NCBI GenBank assembly: GCA_018881555.1
Contig: JACAXG010000111.1
Coordinates: 2,383,055 to 2,447,054, forward strand
DNA: 64,000 bases
Source: Amblyornis subalaris
Lineage: Eukaryota; Chordata; Aves; Passeriformes; Ptilonorhynchidae
Direction: 5' to 3'
Shown here one piece after another: positions 48,346 through 61,224 of the stretch. The notes under the pieces were generated by a model, which saw only the letters and a program-made list of their open reading frames with translations, made no database searches and had not been told where the DNA came from. Every line of letters begins with the position of its first letter. Within the stretch, counting starts at the first letter, position 1. The translations under genes were made by a program, and so were the position numbers.

Positions 48346-50532
48346 TTAAGGATTCAAAGTATGCAGATGGGCATAAGCATCTGAAGTAACTTTCAAAAGC
48401 ATTGTTTACTTTGGTGGTATTTCTAAACTACTTAAGTTTGCAGGTGTTTCTGCTACCTTATTTAACAATTGGAAGTGAAGACAATTTAATTTGACTTTGC
48501 AAGAAGTGACAAGTGCTAAGCTATTGAATCCTCTTAGCATCCTTGAGAAGATGCCAAAAATTTGAGTTCTTACAAAAACTGTTTTGTGGGATCCCTGGTA
48601 AACTAATTTCAGAAATTATTGCTGAAGTCTGTTGTAAATAATTTTATAGAAGAAATGGTATGTTAAGGAGGTCACTGAAAACTATTTTGTGATTTTGTTT
48701 AGATCTTTGACTGCATAGTGCATTGAAGAGAGAAATACATAGCCTAAGGAATGGTAAGGTAGTTGTTGGACTTTCTCAAAACAATCTGCACGCATGGTAC
48801 TGAGTATTGTGAATGATCAGGTTTTCCTGCAAGGAAAATTGTGTTTGGAACCTGAATTTTCCCCTAACTTCGTACACTATCGTGTAAAGGTGATCAATGT
48901 AGACATGTAGACTTGATTACAGATATATTTTGAAAAGTGAGGTATCTATTTTGGTTGCTGTTTTTTAACTTTAATATGTATTTAGCTTGCACTTATTTCA
49001 ACTATTTAATAAACTGAAGTTTCGTATTTATGTATCAAATTCTTCAGTTTGTCACAAGATAAATTACAAAGTGAGAAGCTTGCTATATAAGAAACTTGTC
49101 TTCTCCAGATAAATGGTGCTATTAGTAATGCTTTTTGTTTACAGTTGTTTTTTTCTGTCCTGGATAATTTACTACAAGTTTTAATATGTAGGAAACATAA
49201 TGTTATCATGTATGATCATAAAAGCTTTGTGTTTATTCTGATTTACTTTATAAAGGTGATATTTCTTCTTTATGTTTGTTGTTTCCTTGCCCAGCCCAAA
49301 AAATTTGGCTGAAGCACTGTAAGAATACTCTAACAATTCCAAGTCTGGCAAGGGTGGTGTGGATAAAGTGCATATACGTGTGTTTGAGGTTTGTTGGGGG
49401 TTTTTTCTCAAATTTCTTCTTCTCTTTTGCTTTGCTTTGTTTTGGTTTTGGTTTTGTTTGTTTTTTTTTTTTTAATTCTGTAGGAATGTCATGTAAGAGT
49501 TTCTGTCTGTGAAGGATGCATCCTTTTTGCAATTTATTTTCTTGTCAATCAACTATGTCTAGGAGGCAAAGCAAGGAACACAGTAGAAAAGTACTCTGTA
49601 CAATCTAAATTATCCTCATTGAAAAAGATGTTTTAAAGGACAGGTCAGAATATCTGGAAAAACTAAAACCTGTTTTTTCCCAGAATGTCCTTTTGGCATT
49701 CTCAAATATCATTCTATGTGCAAAATTACAGAATACTTATTTTATTTTGAACTTGTTTATACAGAAAAGAAACATAATGGAATGCCAGAAGTGACATTTC
49801 TAAGAATAGTTGTTGTTTGACGTAGTCCTGAAACAAAGAGACATTGTGTAGGATTATATTCAGATTACGAGCATTTAGTCATTCAGTGAGTAGCTCTCCT
49901 GGATTTCTTCTGGACCATTTATCTTTATCATGTAATAGCCCACAGCAATGAAATATGTTCTTACATTGTTTCGCTTCCAGAAGCAAAGGGCATTCTTGAA
50001 AGCATATAGTGGTTTAATGTATTTTCATACATGAACAACACACTCGATGAAAGAAAATCTGGGCACCTTTACACAGATGTGTTTTGTAAGCGTGTAAGAA
50101 GGCTTCTGGTTTTGTCCTGCGAGAAAGCTAATCTGAGTGATAACTCTGAATTCGGGTTCTTCTGCACAGGTTGAAAGGCGTGTATGTAGGTAGAATCTAC
50201 ACATAGCCACTGTTCAGCAGAAGCAACTATGTTTTTCTTTCACAGACAATATATATTTACCACAGTTTCCACCACAGCATCAGTGAGATGTCCTGAGGCT
50301 GGTTGTAGTGATAAAACTCTGGAGTCTAACCCGATACCATGAATGGCCTAAAAAAAAGGCTTTATAGGATACCTAATGAGAAAACTTCATGGGAAATTGT
50401 CAAGGACAATGTGCTAAATATCTTGTCATTTCCTAGAAATTGAACAGATTACTTCAGGTTTATCTGTAAGTCACAAACCTATGACTTGTTTCACTATTTT
50501 ACATGGGTATGCCTAAATATTCAATCAAAACA
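48346..50532 (-). other. DTWD2 intron sequence between two CR1 copies
   Basis: AT-rich sequence without a recognised gene. It includes a T/G-rich low-complexity stretch at about 49395-49475 (TTTTGG and TTTGC words, long T run). This is most of the loop of the inverted CR1 pair. Confidence 0.6.
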
Positions 50533-51488
50533 CATAGAATCATAGAATCATAGAATGTTAAGGGTTTGAAGGGACCTTAAACCTGCCCTGCCAAGGGTGG
50601 GGATACCTCCCACTGGCCCAGGTATCTCAAGGCCTTATCCAAACTGGCCTTGGCGCATCCATAACCTCCCTGAGCAACCTGTTCCAGTGTCTCACCACTG
50701 TCACAGTAAAAATTTCTTCCTAATATGTGACCTAAATTTCCCCTCTTTCAGTTTGTACCCATTACTCCTTGTCCTGTCACTACAGTTCCTAATGGAGGAA
50801 CTTCCTATTTCAGCTTCCCTGGAGACCCCTTCAGATACTGGAAGGTTGCCATGAGGTCTCCACGCAACCTTCCCTTCTCCAGGCTGAACAGCCCCAACTT
50901 GCTCAGCCTGTCTTCGTAGGGGACGTGCTCCAGTCCTCTTACTGATGTCGCGACCCTCCTCTGAACTTGCCCCAATAGTTCCATGTCCTCCTCATGTTGG
51001 GGACACCAGAACTGGACACAGCACTCCGGGTGGGGTCTCACCAGAGCAGAGCAGAGGGGCAGAATCCCCTCCCTCGCCCTGCTGCCCATGCCGCTTTAGG
51101 TGCAGCGCAGGACACAAGTGGCTGTCTGGGCTGTGAGCGCCCATTGCCGGCTCATTTGGAGTTTTCCATCAACCATCACCTCCAAGCCTTTCTGCGGGGC
51201 TGCTCTCAATCACTTCTCTCTCCAGCCTGTGGGTGTGTGTGGGATTGCCACAACCCAGGTGTAGGACCTTGCACTTCACTTTGTTGAGCTTCTTGATATT
51301 CACACAGCCCTACTTTTCAAGGCTGTCCAAGGTCCCTCTGGATGGCATTCCTTCCCTCCAGTGTGTCACCTGCCCCACACAGTCTGGTGTCATCAGGGAA
51401 CTTGCTGAGGGTGCTCTCGATGCCACTGTCCCTGTCACTGACAAAGGTGTTGAACAGTATCAGCCCCAGTACTGACCCTGAGGGACAC
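50533..51488 (-). mobile_element. CR1 LINE, 5'-truncated, minus strand
   Basis: A 956-bp copy whose 3' tail (plus strand CATAGAATCATAGAATCATAG at the left end) has about three ATTCTATG units, the classical CR1 terminus. The 5' truncation is at 51488, after which unrelated AT-rich DNA follows. The minus strand encodes the C-terminal half of ORF2: a [17 protein letters not shown] block, then the region missing in the gapped copy, then a 94-codon open stretch with [15 protein letters not shown]. Frame breaks make it non-functional. Its tail is better preserved than those of the other CR1 copies here, so it may be relatively young. Confidence 0.93.
50662..51201 (-). repeat. Inverted repeat, right arm (540 bp)
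   Basis: The complement of 47654-48193. The loop between the arms is 2,468 bp. Homology continues beyond the gap-flanking part as 51371-51488 against 47338-47453, with two one-base gaps and one substitution, all within about 45 bases of the N run. Confidence 0.9.
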
Positions 51489-54400
51489 AAATATTCCCCT
51501 TTGTTTCTTGTATGAATATTTACAAGCAGAAGAAGGGAAAAAAAACCCAACAAGGAGGCCTTACTATCTGTGAAGAAGGCAGAATAGAACCATCTTCAAT
51601 TTAAAAAGTTAGCTGAAATAAAGTCCAAGTGCAGTCAAGCAGCAAAAGTAATAATTCTAATTCCAGTAGAAGTCAGCATGAGGCAGACCCAAATGTCCTA
51701 AAAATTAAGAGCTAACAGACAGTGAAATTATAAGGAAAGGAAAATCCTCACAGCTAAGACATTATGGAAGATAGGACTGACCTAGGAATATCTGGACTAT
51801 GTATTTTGCACAAATAATTGAAATACCATGTGGTTATGGTCCCAGGTTCTGAAATTGCATGATTTTACCTATAACTAAGGAATGAAATAATTTAATACTG
51901 CCATTAAGTTATGTAAAAATAATTATATTTAAGTGCAAGTCGTACAGGCTATACTTGAAACTTCACAAAATGACTATACATTTCCAATTAATCTCCATGC
52001 AGTGTATTTTTTTTGTATTTAGAGAAGAAAAAATCTAGAAATTACTTCTGGTAATATCTCTTTTGTTCTGCTTACATTTAAAAAATTAATGTCATCCAAC
52101 AGTTCAATGTTTTATGCAGCACTATTCTTTTAATAATTAATAAAACAGGAAAATGTTGCAAGTAAATTCAGTCAGTGAGCAGAGTACAAATCTAGAGAAT
52201 GGGGTCATGAAATGAAGGGAGAAAAATTAATTACATATACTGTCACAGCCATTTAACTATAATTACGTGCAAATATCAGAAAACTGAAAAGGAAAATTAA
52301 ATACCTCAGTGTCAAAATGTAGCATCAGTGCAATGATACTGTTCTTTGGAACCTACTAATTATTTTTGCTTTGTGTGATTTCTTGTTTTCTTACTGTATG
52401 TGAATAGTAGTAGGCACTTCCTTGGACAGGGGAAAAGCAGTGGAAGAAGCTCCTGAGAATAATTTTGACAAGGACACGAGAACATAAAAAGAAAGACTAA
52501 AAGGAGATAAAATCCTTCAATTAGTCTAGGTATTTGAAAGCAAATTCAATCAAAATGAAACACATTTCTAGTTTACTTTTTACAAAATGTTCATATCCCA
52601 TGAGAACATCAGTATGGGTACAATGGTACAAAATCTGCAATGGCTCCTGAATTGTTCTAGCAGCAGGATATTCAGATATTTGTCAAAGGGTTTGACAATA
52701 ACTGTGAAGGAAATGGAAAAAAAATAAAAGCAAAGCTTCCACACGAAAGTGAAAAAAGTATAGACTTCCGACATCTGGCTAATCATCTCAGACCTTTCAG
52801 TCACAAAGAAAATGTCACTGTATTAAGAGGTAATAAATACATACTTGTGACCAGAAGAATGTCAATGACCAAATGACCGATGTCATTCAAATTAACCTGA
52901 ATGTCAGAATGACAGAATACTGTTGATTGCTTAGCATCATATCTCAATTGTGCCTGCAATCTTGACCCAAAAGAACTCCAAGTTCTCTCACCCTGATCTC
53001 AGTTGTCCCAAACGGCAATTTCTGCCAGTCCTGGCATAAAACACTTTGTTCCCTCTAGAGTTCCAAAATATTTTTTTTAATGTTTTGGTTGTAATAAGAC
53101 AGCAGCTAAAAACTGAACACAACAAATATTTCACAATATGTAACAGCTTTTAATGATTATCATCATACACAGGATAGGTTATGAGCTACTTAGTCAATGA
53201 AAACAAGTTTTCCCACTACACCAAAAATTACACAATTGGAAAAAACCCAATATAACGTACAACCCAAAATTTACTATCAAGGCGCACAAAGACTCCTTCA
53301 CTCTAAGGATAACTGGGCTGTCCTGTGGGATTATTAGCAAAATCACTGGCGTCATACACAGATCGATAAGAAATATGTTTAGAAGAAGTCAGTGAAAGTG
53401 GAGTATTTTTCTTCCATAAGTATGGACAGATGGTTGAATGCAAACTTTCTAGGACCAGCCTTACTACAGTTTTCCCTGCTGCAACTGTTGTGGCTGGCCC
53501 TTCTTGCCTTGGGTTCTGATTTGTCTCCTGCCCACCTGCACCCTTTATTCATGACCATACTTCTTTCCCTTGCAGAATTAAACTGGGCATTGTCCACTTA
53601 TTTATGTTCTATGGCAAAATTTGGTATTGAGTCTCTGTCACACAAATTGTAAACTGTAAAAAATAAAAACAGAGATAGGAAAGCATAAAAATAAAAGGAA
53701 GGATAAAAGGCCACTGTAAAAAATGCATTTACTACTTCGCCCTATTTATTATTTGGCCCTCATAAAATCACTTGCCTCAGTCTCATAACTGTGGAGATGA
53801 AAGAATATTTTTCTCTGCACTTTCTGAGCTCATTGAATAGGAGATTTTTTAAAAAATCAGAGGGCAAACCTCAGGAAAAAAGTAAACTAAGATACAGCCA
53901 TACGACAATAGTGACTGGTTATTTTGCTTTTTTTTCTGTTCTGGGTGCTTTCTCTGTAGAAGATGAATGAATGTTTTTATATTTCTACTTTTACATTAAT
54001 TGTAATCCTCTCTCAAGGTGTTCAGACAGTTGGCTCTACAACATAAACTGTATTACAGGTGTATCTGTGAGCACTAATGACATTAGAAGGAAGTTTTACC
54101 TCCTCTAGAAGGAATTTATCTAAATGGCAGATTACACCTAAGAATAGCTGCTTGTCTCAGCAACAAAATTCTTCGGATCTTTGGACATGCTTTCAGAAAC
54201 AAACTGCTACTCATTCTTTCATCCTCTAGGCTTGAAAATGGCAAATCCCCAAATAAAGTTTTATTACCTGAACATAGTAGAGGACTAGATCACAAAATCC
54301 ACTTTTTGTTAAAAGGCACAATATAACTATTCATGCACCTCGAACCATTAAAAGCTTCTCATTCATGACTTTCCCCATCATTAATAGAAAAATAACAAAA

Positions 54401-56175
54401 CTAAATTCAGCTTTTGCTCAGCTATGCATGAATTTCGTACTGATAATTCTGGTATTGCTGCAAGTTGATTTGCTGACAGAAGACCCTACAGCCAACTACA
54501 ATTCAGTGTTCTACACCTTTTGACATTTTTGCATTTTATCACATCTGCCATATAGTTTGCTTTAAACCAGATGGCATTTTATAACTTCCTGTCTAGCACT
54601 TAATCCTTCAGGGTTAAATGGGTTCCCATGGGATTCTCCTACGTAATAACTCCAGTGGCACCATTTGAATTGAAAAGCAGGTAGATCCCTAGAGAAATGG
54701 GGGTTTTAACTTTGTTTTTCTTTTCCTTTAAACAAAAAGAGTGGCAAGAGTGTCTTGAGCAGGCTTGTTTGTACCCTGCTTTCCATACTCCATGAACAAT
54801 TCCTTTCTTTTTTAGTGTTCAGTGAGGTCCTGAGAATAGTTTGCACATCCCTTCACTGACTCCTACAGAAGAGGGATAAGAATGCTCTCCCAAAAGAGTC
54901 CCTGTGATGACAGCATTTCAAGCAAGCTGCTTGATAAGACTTACTCTCAGGCATCCCAGACCATCTGTGAACCCATGCTCACCCAGCAGAGGCAAGACAG
55001 AAATCACAAACACAATCCACTAAGTGCTACTCACTTTGCACAGCATGAAGTTTTGACATGAGCAACAAGGTAAATTGGCAAAGAATTCCTAAAGCAGATG
55101 TTGATGTCACCGACTTTGGCGAAAGATCAAAACTCTGGAATCTCAGAGAGCAGTTTGTGTTGACAACTGCTCAGGCATGGTACAAGATGGTCAGCGGAAC
55201 AGTTGAAAAGAAACAGAAATGCCTAAGTGTTTCATAAATATTTAATCACACCATCTTCCAAACTGTAAGAGATTGTTTCTCAGAAGCTGAGATTAAGAAA
55301 AGCTCCCCCTGCCTGACAAATCACCAAAGTTCTCTTCCATTGACTGGAGTTCTAGACAGCATATAACCTTGACATTTCAAATTTACAGGGCCTTTTTAGA
55401 AGTCAGCACATCAACTATGAAGTGGCAGCAATGCTTTTAATTGATCAGTTCATGAGGTCAAAGACCACAGTTTCTTGTCATTGGTAACACCTTTTGTACA
55501 CTTTGTATTGAAGACAATGAAGTATTTTGAGGGGCTTTTTGGAGTACTATGGTATTTTAATTTACCAGTAAGCGTTCTTAAGAACCTGATTATATTGTTT
55601 GCAAATAGAAGCACATTTTAATAGACCATACCCATCTTATGCATAGAGTGAGAATGTTACAAAAAGGTCAGACAGAAGAGAGTAAATAAACTCAGCAGGA
55701 ATGACCCTTTGACAAATGCAGTGCTGAGTAAGAACATTTTTGTAGTACCTGAAACTTTGCGGTTTACTGCCACAAACAAGTTCATAAATCACCCTGAAGG
55801 TCCTGGCTCAAAACCATTATGTTTATCCGCACTTGTACAACCTATTTTAACAGCTTTATGACGATGCGTTTTACCACAGGATTCCTAAGATCTCATATAA
55901 ATATGAGTAACTAGCTGTAAAAAAAAAAAAGTTTAAGAAAGAAAGCATATGGTAACATTTACCTTACCTACTAGCAGATCACATTTTTTTCTAGTTCATT
56001 TCAAGCCCATCAAACTGTAACAAAGAACACCTAAATTCAGTTGGAAAAATAGGGGAAACTGGATTTAAGAAAATGTTTAACTAGTCCAGGAAAAATGTGG
56101 CTACAATACCTGAGATAAAAGCCCACCACACACAGGAAGACATAAAAACCTCAGGGTTTTTTATTTATTTGTTTT
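51489..56175 (-). other. DTWD2 intron sequence, no exon seen
   Basis: AT-rich sequence. The frames at 52580-52804 (minus) and 53379-53652 (both strands) show no known domain. A GC-richer patch at 53440-53560 underlies the latter. Confidence 0.55.
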
Positions 56176-56677
56176 CATAGAATCATAGAATAGTTTAATG
56201 GGAAGGAACGTTTTAAGTGTAATTTCATCGACCCCTCCCCCTCCACTTGGCCTTGCTGAACCTCATAAGATTCCCATAGGTCCACTTCTTGAGCTTGTCC
56301 AGGTTCCTCTCAATGACATCCCAACCTTCAGGAGTGTCACCTCAACACTCAGCTTGGTGTCATCTGCAGATTTGCTGAGAGTGCACTTCTTCTCTTTGCT
56401 GTGTCATTAATGAAGATATTAAATAACACTGGTCCCAATATACGCCACTGAGGGCACCACTTGCCACTGATCCCCATTGGAACACAGAGCCATTGACCAC
56501 TACCCCCTGGATGTGGCTGTCCACCCAATTCCTCATCCATCCAACAGTCCACCCATCAAATCCATCTCTCACCAATTTAGAGAAAAGGATGTTGTGGGGG
56601 ATGTGTCAAAAACTCTCCAGGAGTCCAGACAGATGACATCTGTAGCCGTTCCCCTGTCCACTGATGCAGTCCCTCCA
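56176..56677 (-). mobile_element. CR1 LINE, internally deleted, minus strand
   Basis: The left end is the complement of a CR1 tail (CATAGAATCATAGAATAG). About 50 bp further in it jumps into the middle of ORF2: AACACTGGTCCCAATA, CAATTCCTCATCCATCCAAC and GGATGTTGTGGGGGATGTG are complements of CR1 reverse-transcriptase sequence. Readable minus-strand pieces include GPVLFNIFIND. The part of ORF2 and 3' UTR that normally lies between is missing (roughly 600-700 bp by comparison with the longer copies). Non-functional. Confidence 0.85.
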
Positions 56678-56680
56678 TTG

Positions 56681-56747
56681 TAGAAGGGGTTGGAACTAGA
56701 TGATTTTTAAGGTTCCTTCCAACCCAAACCACCCTACAGCTCTACAG
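56681..56747 (+). mobile_element. CR1 3' tail, plus strand, abutting inverted CR1
   Basis: GGGGTTGGAACTAGATGATT, then AAGGTTCCTTCCAACCCAAA and decayed ACAGCTCTACAG words form the last ~65 bp of a CR1 in sense orientation, directly next to the minus-strand CR1 segment. Confidence 0.8.
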
Positions 56748-56859
56748 TTTCCAAGAGAAATTTTTGTATAAACTACAGAAGACCTTGAACTAATCACCAA
56801 GGCAGTAAAAAGCAGGCAAGATTTATAGTTCAGCTGCAATGAACTCACGTACAAATAAA

Positions 56860-57525
56860 TGCTGGAGAGGGTATCCAAAAGACTGGACAGATTGCTGGCT
56901 GGATGCATTCAGGCATATGTGTGAGGAAAGGGGCAGGTTGGGCCTTGTCCTTGTTGAGGCAATGCCCTGCTCTGCACACCCCAGCCTGGGCCTGTATCCT
57001 AGCCCTGCAGTGGCCGCCAATCCCTGGCACACCAGAAGCAATGCTCTATACCTGCCCCTGGAGCCCCAGTCTTGCCCCAGAGTGGCCAGATGAGTGGAAG
57101 TCCCAATCGGGGAAGGGCCCAGAAAAGCCAAAGGGTACTTTTAGCCAGGACACAAGGCAAGCACAGGTCTTGACCCTACCTCCTCTTGGAATTTCTGTCA
57201 GTGGAACACCACTGGAACCAGGAGTGGTGGTTATGTTTGTCCTTTTCTATAGCTTTTCTGTCTTTCTTTCTTCTTCTAATTCCCCCTTCTCGGAGTTTTG
57301 AGTAACTTCAAATTTAATTTAGTAGGCTTAGAACCAACTATGTTTAATGGGGTATAAATTAATGTTTTGTGAAGTATTCTGTGTTGATTGTATGTTGCTC
57401 TAAACTTTTGCCACTTTCTCTGGTTTTCTGATGTTGCCAGTAAAGTTTTTTTTGGTGTTTTGACCTCTTGAGAATATCTTGTCAGTATTTCTCCCGTGCA
57501 TCTACCCCAGAGTACATGAGAAACC
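56860..57525 (+). mobile_element. Avian endogenous-retrovirus LTR, family shared with 14.9 kb
   Basis: The block shares an ordered series with the LTR at 14872-15742. The series is a GC-rich part with CCCTGCAGTGG, CAGAGTGGCCAGA near 57079, a TTTCTTCTTCT pyrimidine tract, ACTATGTTTAATG, and TTGCCAGTAAAG (AGTAAA at 57439-57444). Ends are uncertain. A TG at 56860 is preceded by ATAAA, and ATAAA recurs at 57526-57530, which would be a 5-bp duplication if the terminal CA has mutated to CC. Frames of 84-132 codons in its GC-rich part overlap on both strands and are not taken as genes. Confidence 0.5.
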
Positions 57526-57530
57526 ATAAA

Positions 57531-60500
57531 CCCTTTTAAGAGGCTCATTGAGCCAGTTTTTGGGGTCTTACAGCTACTACTTTACACGTCATGGAAGCAA
57601 GTCTACAAAGAGTCTTGCATGTTGAGAGTCTTGTGTAAAGTTAATCTATTATCGTATTTGATTACTACTACTAGACAGAATGTCAACAAATTGGAATCCC
57701 ACTTCCAATTAACAATTAAAAGAATTTCTGTACTGGACCAACAAACAGTTTTTCAATTTGCAGTAAAGAATTGTTCAAGGTTTATTTGGTGCAAAGATTT
57801 CAAAGCAGAAAAAATCTCGTCAACAATGGTATTGCCTAGGTGCATGACAATTTAACGATTCCCAATCTGGTTCAGGATTTGAAATAGTGTCTTCTGGGTA
57901 GGCAAAGTCCAAAATGTACACAGATAATGTAGTTAGATGCCTAAGTTCTCTTCTAGTTGTTTGTGAATTTTTGTGCACTTTTTTTCATACGAGACCTCTG
58001 GGTCTGAAAAGGACAGCATGCATGCATTCAAGCAAGCAGATGTGCATCTAGCTCTTGGCCACTGAATTGAGGTTTTCATCGAACTTATTATTATAGTCTC
58101 AAAATCTCATTGCTGATAAGTAAAGTGCCCAGTTAAGAGCTTTAAAAAAAATAGGATTTTTTTTTCAATATGCTTTCATTAACATTTATCTACAGAGAAT
58201 TTCCTGTGCTGTATTAACATCCAGTTACTGAACTTCACACTCTTTATACAACTCTTCACAGAGTTATCATTACCACTTTAAATAACTTAATGTCATGATG
58301 ACATTTTGTCACTTAACTAGTATACCTTCAGTATTACTTCAGAATATGCTGACCAATATGGATTCATTGCAGGCTCCACTAACAACTTCTCTACAAACCA
58401 TTAAAAAAATAATGATCACTATGAAAACAGACCAGTTACTGATGCCTTGTTTTGCATTTTTTATGAGAAACTGTTTCTTCTTATGACACATAGTTTTATT
58501 GAGGGTATTTGGTGAGGGCTCCTGCCAAAAGTGATACCTCTGCACACTGCTTCAGTCAGGTTGCTTCTGAAGGAGCCATGAAGCAGATGAATAAAGAGCT
58601 CCAGTAAACTTGTGAGATATGTCACTTGTTTTCAATAGCTGCATTGAGCTAGCCCAATACTGCATATATATCTGGGTCTCCTAATCCTATTCTTTATCAG
58701 CTTTTCCACTAAGTTATTTGGTACAGGTATTACTGCAGTCTACCTAGATATGTGAAAGAATATGCAGAAACACAGCCAATAATATGCAGTACTCAAGCAA
58801 TAATCAGGGACTATGACAATCTTAGAGTGTGATGTTCAGACTTCCTGAGTCTTCACCATTGATTGGATGAGAAGGCAATGAGACATGACTGTTCTTGGAA
58901 AACCGACAATTCTAGAGCTGAACATAAATTTTGTGGCCAAAAGATCATTCTGGATACTTTATCCTTATTTCAAGAACTTCCTTTCCATCAAGTGTGCTGG
59001 AAGTTTAGAGCACTAGTAGGAATGACTTTTCCTCCTTAGAAGAGGATGCACCTTATATACACATCATGCACTCTAACATACCAGAGATTAGCACCTTTTC
59101 TGACGCAGATAGGTAAACAGATCAACAAAATGACAATTACAATTTTAAATTACATAGCCCTCACTAAAAATGCTCATATAGAGAGCCTGCTTTGCATCAG
59201 TTAAAATAATTTCTAACTATTAAAGGTTGTTTTTCTCCAAGGGTTACTGCAAATAGATGCTCTTAATATTGATAAACTAGCCTCCAAAACTCTACATGTT
59301 TACTAAAATTACTGCACAGACAGTGTTTGTCAAAACCTCTGAATAACAATCGAAGTCTGTACACATACATTCTTGCAGTTTCTAGGTGGTTCTCCCAGAT
59401 ATTCTCAAGACGGTGTTTGGAAATCGAAATTCTCTTGCAGAAGAAATATACAAGTCATTTTCAACTGTTAAAACCGTAGTTACAGTAAGTCAGATTAACT
59501 GATGATTCCCCGATCTCAAAGCTACCTCTTATTTTTACAAAGCTCAAGCAAGACAGCAGGTCGATCTGTTAAAAGTCTTTAAAAGTGACATCTTGGGCTC
59601 CAAGAAATCTGGTTCGAAAATAAATTCCACCTCAGGGATGGAAGGGTGAAAGGAGGGAGAGAGAGAAGAGCAAGAGAGATCACAAGCATAATCTTAAACT
59701 GGATATCAAAATATCAACTTGCTTGAGGACCAGTGCTTGAAACAATACAAGCATACACTCACAAACGCTCATGACTAGTCAAGGAGATTTAAGCATACAG
59801 TGCAAGCTGAATTGAACAGTAAACATCCGAAGTTAAAAATTTGCTATAAGAAACCAGATTTCAGCCGATGATACCAATTTTCATGTAAGAAGGAAAGTAT
59901 AAGGAAAACAAAACAGATGTGTCAGAAATTGTGAAGGCATGATGGGAAAAGAAAATGAGGTGTTGAATATACAAGTAACAGCAATACTGTGATGAATGCA
60001 TAAATACGATGGTTTGTTGGCACAATGCTCCTGACATTATTATGCCCACTAAGTAGCAGAAAAGTGCATCAACAAAGAATTATAGAGTCACAGTGAATAT
60101 AAAACTATCCCCAACATCAACTGAGCCCATTCATGCACAAGCAGGCACACCATTCAGAGTAACGGTGAATCAAGGTAGAAACAAGAAGTTAAACAATCTA
60201 TACAAATGGTAACATTACAACTGGAAGACTGTAACCTCATGAAAATATTCTATAGTCTTCTGAGACATTTACAAAGTTTTTTGACACTACAAAATGTCAA
60301 GGCATTACAAATTATTAGGTGTAAATATTATGCTTAACAACATAGGAAGAAAAAGCAAAATAACTAACAGTGAACTACACTTTATGCCCCATTCCTGACT
60401 GCCTAAAATTAAATTTTTCTTAACTGTTAGCAAGACTGATGTAAGCTTAAAATTAGAGGGAAATAAAATCTTCATACATCATTCTATGTACACTTAATAC

Positions 60501-60559
60501 TATTTATTGATATCTGAATACTAGAATATGAATTCTGCTTCCACCCCTCTGAATTCTCA
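57531..60559 (-). other. DTWD2 intron sequence, no exon seen
   Basis: AT-rich sequence with short chance frames only. No repeat family was recognised. Confidence 0.55.
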
Positions 60560-61224
60560 AAATCAAATGTGATGCCACTGAAGCACTGAGAGCTGCTCCA
60601 GAACCCGGGCAGGCACAGTTCCCTTGGCATCACCATGGCATGGTGCAACTCCCAGTGCCCCTGCTGCTCAGAGTCTTACCTTGCATGCTGATATGCCCTG
60701 AGCATCTTTTTTGACCCAAAACTCCTGTTGTCTGAGGAGGGAGCACACAGGGCACCAGCAAATGGGATCCAAGAGGTCCAAAAGCTCTGCTGAGCCTGAA
60801 ATCAGAGCCAGTGAGCCCCAAAGAGCACTGAGCCACCCCCAGGGTTGGGTCACCACTAGCAGGGCAGAGTCACTGCCAGCAGGGCAGACAGTGGCAAGGA
60901 GAGGACTCTCTTGTCCCCCTCCCCAGGGGTGAGCCAGGTGAGATGACAGGTGAGCCAAGACAGATGAGTGCCTGCAGGACTCATGGACATGGCCTCACGC
61001 AGAAAGCAGCACAGTACTCCTTGGACAAGTACAGATCTTGGGGGTCCAGGGTCGGGGGCAAACACATATGACAAACAACGGCTTCAAAGTCTTCATCTGA
61101 AGGATGACCAGCCTTCCCTCCAGTGGGAACAGGAATCAGTGCAAAGTCCTTCAAAGCCTCAAAACAATCACACACTTCCTCTGGTCCCAGCACGTTCAGC
61201 CCTGGAACCCAGCTTGGCCTCAAT
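60560..61224. other. Unassigned GC-rich block before a CR1 tail
   Basis: About 660 bp clearly richer in G+C than the intron around it. It has short internal repeats (AGCAGGGCAGA words near 60860-60890, GGTGAGCCA words near 60926-60955). Frames up to 122 codons occur on both strands without known domains. It could be the remainder of a composite transposon ending in the CR1 tail, or an unknown repeat. Confidence 0.35.

Noticed and set aside
52580..52804. Hydrophobic 74-codon minus-strand frame that could be a membrane peptide
   Set aside because: A/T-rich frames on either strand often encode F, I and L. There is no splice context or known domain.
53379..53652. Overlapping 72- and 86-codon frames on opposite strands as a retrocopy
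   Set aside because: No poly(A) tail, target duplication or recognisable parent protein.
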